From contig JACVVK020000195.1 in the NCBI GenBank assembly GCA_018292915.2, positions 107,501-171,500 on the forward strand: a DNA stretch of 64,000 nucleotides. Reading direction: 5' to 3'. The translations under genes were made by a program, and so were the position numbers. This stretch comes from Batillaria attramentaria (taxonomy: Eukaryota > Mollusca > Gastropoda > Batillariidae). Positions 56,081 through 64,000 of the stretch are shown here, piece after piece; position 1 is the stretch's first letter; each line of letters begins with the position of its first letter. A model generated the notes under the pieces. It did not search any database and was not told where the DNA came from. It saw only the letters and a program-made list of their open reading frames with translations.

Positions 56081-56759
56081 CTTCTTCCTTGACTCAAGAC
56101 ATGTACAACGGTGGGAGTAATGGGGGGGGGGGGGGGCGTGGGGGGCGGGTGCAGTAACTAAGCAAGGTTGTTACCATCTGTATGTGATTGGTTAAAACTC
56201 AATCAGTCTTGCACCCCCCCCCCCCCCCCCCCGTCAGTCACCCTTCACACCAGTCTGTGTCTGTTGATTGGTCAAAGCTCATACGTCAATCAGTCTTAGT
56301 TTTGAGACACCGGGTATTGAGGCGTGTAAGGGCCGCCGCCTGTCTCGACGTGACGTCAAACAAAAGACAGAGCACGTGCCCGCCCATAGTATCGCACCTG
56401 GGAAGAGCTCCACAAATCACTGGGGAGGGGGGGGGGTGCTGGTGGGCGATCGGTCATGCGCGACTGGTCATAAGCGGCTGGCTGGCGCTTTGTCTATGAT
56501 GCCGGCGACTTCAAACAAAAGACAGAGCTCACAGCCCCACAGCCTTTGCGGTATCACAGTCGCCAGTAATAACCCAACAGCAGCCGATTGGCGCCAGGCA
56601 CTTGGTACACCCCCCCCCCTTCCCACCAGTAACCCCCACACACACACCCGGCGAGCAATTACACGGCGTTAAACGGCAAGTCATCGGCACGTGCCCAAAG
56701 CCTGACCTTCCTGTCCATCTGATTAGTCTCTCCCAAGTGGCGGGGCCATTAAACACGAA

Positions 56760-57352
56760 ACATCATCGTGAGATCCAACACCAGACGAAGCATAACAATA
56801 CTTCACACTTCAGCCGCTCAACAGAGTCTAAGCTCTAGGCTGATTGACATGTACTTCGACGCGTCTTGGGAAACATACTCTTCGGTGTAAGCCAATCGGA
56901 GCAATGCAAGTCACGCAACATGGGTGTCAACCAGTACTGGGATGACCGCCCGCCGATAAGGTGTGTTTTTGTGGTTGCCAATCATGGTCAATCCTTGCTT
57001 GACAACACGTATGTCTCCATACAAACAGAGTTGATGTGTATTGTGGTGTTATCAAATACAATAGACCTAAAGCTGCTCCGCACATCACTGGCGCCTTTCT
57101 GACTGGCTCACACGGAAGAGCGTCGCCCCCGTGTGTGTAAGTGCATGTCAATCAAGTGGTGGCGCCTTTCTGATTGGCTCAAACGGAAGAGCATCGCCCG
57201 TCAATCAAGCGAGATTAGCACACGTTGTTTTCTCACGGCGCACAGGTGCCCGTGTCTATCATGATTTGAGTGGCACCTATCACTTCTTTGGTCACGGTCA
57301 CACAGGTGTACAGGAGGGCCAAGTAACAAAGGAGATCGTTGCTCTCTTTAAT

Positions 57353-57383
<31 letters not shown>

Positions 57384-57387
57384 TGCT

Positions 57388-57433
<46 letters not shown>

Positions 57434-58280
57434 CTTCTTTGCTTTTTGGTTGTTACCCTTAACAAACGAAAAACAAAAGCAAAGACGAAAGGCCGACGAA
57501 GTAAGCGTTTTGTTATATGATAATAAAGGAAGAGGCTTCGAGGGACCTGCATGCAAGCGAGGTTCTAAATATGATAACCGTTCTTTTCGTCTTTTTGTTG
57601 CGATGTACGTTGTTGTTTACTTTGTGGCCTTTAAAACAACCACAACAACGACGGAAGCAACAAAGAGAGGCCGATGAAGCAAGCACATTTAATGATGAAG
57701 TAAATAGAGGCGTCGAGGGGCCTGCATGCAACTGAGGTTTCAAACAAATTTTTTCTTGTGTTTGTTTCCCGTCTACCAGATGGAGGAGTGTGTATGGTGC
57801 AAGCGTTTCTTGTTATTGGTTTATTTTTTTAATCAAGTTTTAAAAGCCATTTATTTTGTTCCCTTTTACAAAATAAAAACAGAACCAACGAAAAGAAGCC
57901 GACCAAGCATTACAGAAATAAAGAAATGCGCCCAACACGCGCGACGATTTCTGTCAGTTCTCAGCGAATGAATTAGCCATGGACCATGGACAAAGCTTCG
58001 AGAGGGGCCTAAACATCATCATTCTTCACACCTCAGCCGCTCAACAAGGAGATCCTAATCCTATAGATTGACTGACATGTACTTCAACAGGCAGTGGGGA
58101 GAGACATTCGTCAGTGTAAGCCAATCAGACCGATGCAAGTCATGCAACGGAGTGTCAACTATTAGTGCGATGGCCACCCCCTTGTGGTTTTGTGGCTGTC
58201 AGTCACGGTCAGTCGTTGACTGACAGCACGCACATCTCCAGACAAACACTGGAGTTGATGTGTAGTGTGGTGTTGAGTCG
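56760..58280. repeat. Diverged direct duplication
   Basis: 56760-57050 and 58010-58275 share cagccgctcaac, gattgacatgtactt, tgtaagccaatc and gagttgatgtgtattgtggt with many changes. Between them are repeated blocks aggccgacgaagtaagc, aggccgatgaagcaagc and agccgaccaagcatt (57490, 57670, 57896). Confidence 0.65.
57388..57432. repeat. (GT)n microsatellite
   Basis: Pure dinucleotide run. Other runs are at 27219-27242, 49986-50034, 58396-58425, 59524-59550 and 59642-59693. Confidence 0.95.
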
Positions 58281-58393
58281 CACAGTTGGTCGGCTAGGCA
58301 AGTGTCAATGACGTATGAAGGGCGAACCCTCACAGTTGAGCAATCTGTTCTGCATTACAAGAACTGACCCGCACGTCAGCGTATTGTGTGATG

Positions 58394-58428
<35 letters not shown>

Positions 58429-59643
58429 GGAGAACCCAACAACAAAACAAACAAGAACAATACAGAACAATAATAAGGACCACCACCTCTCAATAAACGC
58501 TTTTTGGCAGGTTTTGTGGATGGGGGGGGGGGGGGGGGTAGCATTAGTTTTATCGCACAGGATCAAAACATTCAGTGCGATTTATTTTCCCTCGTAAGTT
58601 CACCTTGTTATGTACATCGGACTTTCTGCTTTGGTTCCAGCGTGATTTGTTTTGTGGTTGTTGTTGCCGCGCGCGTATGTGTGTGTGTGTGTGTGTGTGT
58701 GTTAAGAAGAGCCTCGGGAAAACATGAAAAGACCGCAGCGAGAATGCGACTTCACTTATATATTGCATTCAGTGAAAGGTACAACAAAATTTGCACGATG
58801 CTACTTTCCTAAACTACAACAGACTTCTCTCATCTCTTACGAACAAAATGAAGCATCGCCCTTAAAAGTTTGCGAAAGTGTACCTTCAAACGTTACGAAA
58901 AAAAATGCATTCTTTACACCCTTTTTTGTTGCTCTGTTCCTTTCTGTAATGATAGCTGTGTGTTTTTATTTCGTCCCGGCTGCGCGTTAGACTCTGGGAT
59001 GTTTTTGCAAGTCTGATGTCATAACCGTCTTGTTGCCCCGATATCAGCCAAACATAGGCGGAAAAGGACGTGAATACCCCCCCCCCCCCCACTCTCCTTC
59101 TAACGATATTTGAATACCAGTCTGGATGAGTGGCACCCACAATACGTTAATGCCGCCTTTTAAAACTGGCTCAAGCGGAAGAGCGTCGCCCCTATGGCCC
59201 TTTTTTTCCTGTAATTATATCCTGACAAGGTCCTGAAATTTTGCCTTTTTTAAAAAATAGAGAATAAAATAAAGACTTGTAACGTGAAACACAAGAGACA
59301 CAATGCACGTCGATGTTCGTAGCGCGTTCAGATAACCAATGTAGCTGGCTCTGTGAGTATTTCTGGGTGATATGAACAGTACTCAGAGTAAGATGAAAGC
59401 AAAGCGTGCCAGTCCTGCTGGAATGTAATCCTTTAACCTACATTTGAAAATAGAAATAAAATGGGCCACATTTCCAACAGCTTGCATTTCCCATGCGTAA
59501 CCAAAGTCATGAGCTTTCCGTGCTGTGTGTGTGTGTGTGTGTGTGTGTGTGGTGCCGTGAGACAGGGCGTATTTTTAATTTTTGGCTCCCTTGTGTAACA
59601 ATGGGAGTCTATGTAATAGCCCTCCGTCGTCTGTCTGTCTGTC

Positions 59644-59694
<51 letters not shown>

Positions 59695-59699
59695 AGAAA

Positions 59700-60310
59700 A
59701 CTTTAACGTTGTCGTTTTCCTCAGAAACTACAAACAGCAGAAGACACCAAACTTGGCATGCTGATAGACAACCATAAGACCTTTCAAAACATATAATTTT
59801 GAATGACCTTGTATCAAGGTCAAGGTCACTAACGCTGTCTGTTTGAAAATTTTACATTGGCATTTTCACGGAATCTACAAAGACCAGAGGTTTGAAACTT
59901 TGCATGGTGATAGACATTGATCAGAACTTTACAGATATACATGTATTCAATGGCCTTGTGTCAAGGTCAAGGCCATACAAGCTATTTTTGTGAAACCTTA
60001 ACATTGGCATTTTCTCAGAAATAACAAACAGCAGAGGTGCCAAACTTGGCGTGCTGATAGACAGTGATAAGACCTATGCACACATACCATTTTAAATGAC
60101 CTTGACCCAAGGTCAAGGTCATTAAAGCAGTCTTTTTGGAAATTTTTACATTTGCATTTTTTCGGAATCTAGAAGAACCAGAAGTATCAAACTTTGCATG
60201 ATGATAGACATTGGCAACACCTTCACTGACATACCTGTGTTCAATGACTTTTAGTCAAGGTCAAGGCCATGCAAGCTGTTTTGGGGAAGCTTTTAACCTT
60301 GGCATTTTCT
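59700..60310. repeat. ~147-bp tandem repeat, four units, with AGGTCA sites
   Basis: Units share ttggcattttctcagaa, caaacttggcatgctgatag and tcaaggtcaaggtca. The last motif lies at 59814, 59961, 60108 and 60254, a spacing of about 147 bp. At 60098-60122 it forms an inverted repeat around a caa centre. Confidence 0.85.
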
Positions 60311-60639
60311 TTTCTTTTTTTTATTCTTGTTTTTTTGACATTTTACATGTATATATACATCCAGAAGGAAAAAGGATAAAAGAAGAAAAGAAAAAAAAAA
60401 AAGAAAAAAAAAGGGAAGGAACAAAAAGACAAAAAAAAAAAACAAACAGACACAAAAATGACAGCTGGCTTGATATACACACACACATGTATATATAAAC
60501 TTATCTATATAACACTTGTTCATAACCTTACATATACACATAGCTTTGCTAGCTTACCAAAACAAAGACAATAACAAAAAACAACAGACAAAAAAAAAAA
60601 AAAAAAAAAGTGCCTTAAAGTGTTATGCACTAGGCACTA

Positions 60640-61840
60640 ACCGGATGAATTTTCACCGGAGTAATGCCTCATATGGAAGCCAAATTCTGCAAAACTTTGT
60701 GTATTGCCCAGCAACACCATATCTGTATCTTTCTATTGTAAACCAATGTCTAACTAAATTTGTAAAGGCTGTGAAGTCCGGCCGGGACTCTTTTAGTCTA
60801 CATTTGTAGATACAGAATTTTGCTACTAATATTAACAAATCAACAACTGAGTCGGTATTGAAATTTTTAGCAATACCGAAAATAACTAGAGTCTTGGATA
60901 ATGTCAATGTTGAACAGTTAGGACAGTTATCTTTAAGCCAGTTAGTGAACTTTGCCCAAAAGCTTTGTACATAATGACAATCCCAGAACAGGTGCATAAT
61001 GGTTTCCTCTTCATGCTGGCAAAAAGTACATTCTGCTGAGTCCACCAGCTTTCGCAAATTTAGAAATCTTTTAGTAGGCAGTAAGCGGTGAACTAATCTT
61101 ATCTGGAACCATCTGAGTTGGGAATCGGGAGTTGTGTAAAAAGGTTTACGAAAAATGGATTTCCAGTCAGGCAAGTCCACAAAGAGTTGATTCCATTTTG
61201 TAATACAAGCTGGTTGGGACCTTGATTGTACAAGTACCGTATACACCTTTTTTTGTCCTCCTTGCGCAACCAATGACCATAGCCTATTGCCAGAGCCGAC
61301 ATAAGTTGAAGTTCGGATGATACCAGTCCACTGTAGATAGCCCTTAATGGCATTAATAATACCGGAGTACAATATAAAATTGGTAGAAACATTAGGATAT
61401 GTTCTCTTTAAACTTCACATAATTAAGAAACTGACCATCAGCACCTACCAGGTCACTAATATATACAAAATGCCATTATCCATCCATTCAGGTACATGTA
61501 CAGTTTTTCTATCTCTCACTATATGCTTGTTATAGTGTATACATTCTGACAAAAAATCACCATAGTGCTTGGGCACACAGCTGTTAGCTACATTTTAAGG
61601 TGCTTGGCAACATCCGCCCAAAAACTTATTTTTACATTGGCTGCATTACAATATTTAAAAATTCCGAGCCATACTTCTGTATGTTTTCGTAGGCTGGGTA
61701 AGAGGCCAGTAAAATATTTTTAACCACAGAGTCACCCAGAAATACACGTTTGATCCAACTGACCTTCATCGAGGTCAAAAAAGAGTTCACATCCAGCATT
61801 CTCAGACCACCTAGCTCATAACCACAGCACACAGTTGCCT
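60640..61840 (-). pseudogene. LINE remnant (L1/Tx1-like), C-terminal part
   Basis: Minus-strand segments 61832-61632 (ELGGLRMLDVNSFLTSMKVS) and 61372-60653, 239 codons with LRWFQIRLVHRLLPTKRFLN and the zinc-binding motif CTFCQHEEETIMHLFWDC. These are typical of the region after the RT of L1/Tx1-type LINEs. The RT itself is missing and frames are broken. Confidence 0.78.
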
Positions 61841-62719
61841 TATTTATTTTACTTCAAACTCAAATGAGCACTTCGTGGACGTACAAACATGACACGAGGG
61901 TCGATCAAGAACACACCTAGTAAAATGACCCATGTAAACCCTGCCACAACGGACGCACATAATAAGCCAACTGAATACAAAGTACATGGCACAATGCAAA
62001 AAAAGAAACGAATCGAAGAAAATCTAAAGCCATAACCACCTTGGATGCGAATCAACAGGGAGACAAACACCCGCCACAGTTAAAAAAGCAGGCCTCCAAC
62101 CACAAAGAACCTGGAGCCAATGTATAAAGACAGACAGAACACCAAAGAGAAACGACTGCAAATGAAACGTGAAAAATGAGATACATGCCCCGAATCAAAG
62201 GAAAGCCAAAATTGCACTGTGAAAGAAACTCAAACACAGTTGCAAAAGAGAGAGAGAGAGGTAAAAAAAAACAAAAAAAAACCCACAAAAAACCCTCTGA
62301 TGGCTACCCAAATGGGCGATAAAACAATCTTATCGTCCTTGAATATATTAATAAAAAAATAAATAATAATAATAATAAAAAAAAGGCACCGAAACGAAAG
62401 TAAGGATAAGCCGACACCCCATCCCGAACACGAAACGGCCGAAATTAACGGTCCCTTCAAATAGACGGAATGTACCAAACCAATTCCGTACTCAGTCATG
62501 AACACCACTTCAGCGAAGGGAGAAGTGCCAAGACCCTGACACTTCCCTAAACAAACTGTTACGCATGACTGCATAGGAACAACGGGACACTAATCCCCCA
62601 CACACACGATGCGATTACACTCGAAACTGTGAATGAGGAAAGATACACACCGAGTACACGTCCTTATTCCGTATTACTAAGAAACGGACAATCGCATGTA
62701 CTTCAAAAAAAGTAAATAG

Positions 62720-62790
62720 GTTGGATCCCTGATGAGGCTGGACTTTTAGCTAAATAGCTATGAATACGGCCGAAACGCCTGACTGATCAT
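62720..62790 (+). ncRNA. Hammerhead-ribozyme-like core
   Basis: CTGATGA at 62729-62735, then GGCTG pairing with CGGCC (62736-62740 with 62767-62771), then GAAAC at 62772-62776. This is the conserved core order of hammerhead ribozymes, common in Penelope-like elements. Stems I and III are not clear. Confidence 0.45.
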
Positions 62791-62932
62791 AAGTGCCTTA
62801 AAAATAGAAGGAAAAAAAAAAAAAGCAAAAAAAAAAGAAGCAAGTATACACTTGACTTCGGGCATAAAACACTGAAAGGTACAAAGAGATCTGTCAACTA
62901 GACAATACTATATGGAGAGGCGTCGGATCACA

Positions 62933-63044
62933 GAATAAGGACGTATATCTGACTGGGATAAGCTCAGAATTTTCTACCTCCATGGATCCACATGAATAAG
63001 GACGTATATCTGACTGGGATAAGCTCAGAATTTTCTACCTCCAT
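62933..63044. repeat. 50-bp direct duplication
   Basis: aataaggacgtatatctgac through ttttctacctccat occurs twice (62933-62983, 62995-63044). Confidence 0.9.
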
Positions 63045-63225
63045 ACTCAGACCAGGCTTCTGAAAGCCAAGCAGAGATCCTCTGACGTTGCCCAAAGCTA
63101 AGCAAATCAGCCCACACTCACCCCAAAGACACTTGCCCATCCAAGCAGCCAAAGACACATGCCAGGAACAACTTGTCCTTAAGGGCCAAAAGCCATAGGA
63201 CGTAAAGCAAGCTAATGATGATGGC

Positions 63226-63611
63226 GAAGTAGTGGTTCTTCTATTCTAACACTTTTCTATACCGAGCGCAGTTGGTATCACGGCCCGTCGCGCATGACCA
63301 ATATCGGCCCGTCGCGCATGACCAATATCACGGCCCGTCGCGCATGACCAATATCACGGCCGGTCGCCCGTCGCCCTGTCGTTCATGACCAGTCGCTAGT
63401 TGTCGCGGTAGCCCATGACCAATCGCGGGTAGCGCATGACCAATCGCGGGTAGCCCATGACCAATCGCGGGTAGCGCATGACCAAACCGCGCGTCGCATA
63501 TGACCAACCGCGCGTCGCATATGACCAGCCGCGCGTCGTTCATGACCAGTTCGCGCGTAGCGCGTGACAGTCGCAGGTAGTTCATGGACCCTATACGCAC
63601 GTTTTTCATAC
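63226..63611 (-). repeat. Inverted arm, right, built of 21-bp repeats
   Basis: Reverse complement of 55694-56080 with few differences. The outer sequence beyond both arms keeps only a short resemblance (cgagag...tatgaaaa). Confidence 0.88.
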
Positions 63612-64000
63612 CTCCCGAGAGACGGCGCAACGTGCCGTCATATTGCATCACACTACCGGCGAGCGGTCGAGGCTAGCCAGCGCAACATTACGGCACGTTG
63701 CATCACACTCAGACGAGCGGTCGACTCTAGCCAGACAGCCAGACAGCTCGTCAAGTTCGCACCCTCTTGTGAATACGGCGGTCACTGGCTTGTTCGGGTA
63801 TTGGCCACGTAATAGCTAACGGCACACTGATGGGTCCCGTTACAACTTGCCCCAACCACTTCCCATTGGGCGTCATGGTGGGTAGGGCGACAAGCGGCAA
63901 GTCCCGTTACCAACGAGCATGTGAAACCACATGTGACTGACCATGAGGGGTGTGTGTGGTGTGTGTGTGTGTGTGGGTGTGTGTTGTGTCCTTCTTGACT

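Larger units (their letters stand above)
61841..64000. other. Right edge, repeat-rich without gene
   Basis: Hammerhead-like core, duplicated 50-mer, right inverted arm, and a repeat gcgagcggtcgaggctagccag / acgagcggtcgactctagccag at 63658-63735. No coding signal. Confidence 0.5.

Overview
Eukaryotic nuclear DNA, most likely from a lophotrochozoan and probably a gastropod mollusc. The grounds are spliced genes with GT-AG introns, invertebrate-type proteins, many long (CA)n/(GT)n tracts and dense SINE, MITE and LINE copies. The species call is inference.

Two genes can be assembled exon by exon with consistent reading phase, and they are head to head. On the minus strand, from about 14.6 kb to beyond the left edge, lies an ortholog of Drosophila Ttd14 (TRPL translocation defect 14), a P-loop GTP- and phospholipid-binding trafficking protein. 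Eleven coding exons (336 complete codons plus 2 nt) are visible and its 3' end is outside the window. On the plus strand, 15,057-48,166, lies a complete TRIM37 ortholog (RING, B-box, coiled coil, MATH, acidic/serine-rich tail): 23 coding exons, 1003 codons plus stop, every junction in phase. The two start codons are about 460 bp apart. The spacer holds a CCAAT palindrome and an ETS-type CCGGAAGT site, so it is probably a bidirectional promoter.

The large introns are full of mobile DNA. Ttd14 intron 8 holds a TIR-bounded MITE split by a gag-only LTR retrotransposon. TRIM37 intron 1 (13 kb) starts with a 4.8-kb TGT...ACA transposon with 4-bp target duplications. It resembles a Ginger/KRBA2-type element and keeps only an N-terminal stub of its protein. 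Inside it sits a tRNA-derived SINE, itself split by a 5'-truncated LINE. The same intron holds a minisatellite array, two MITEs and an unassigned, well-formed coding exon (26,712-27,056) whose splice phase would fit TRIM37 exon 2.

From about 50 kb to the right edge I see no host gene. This region holds SINE copies, nested TIR elements, a minus-strand LINE remnant, two hammerhead-like cores of the kind found in Penelope-like elements, a ~147-bp tandem array carrying AGGTCA sites, and two ~390-bp inverted arms, 7 kb apart, built of 21-bp repeats.
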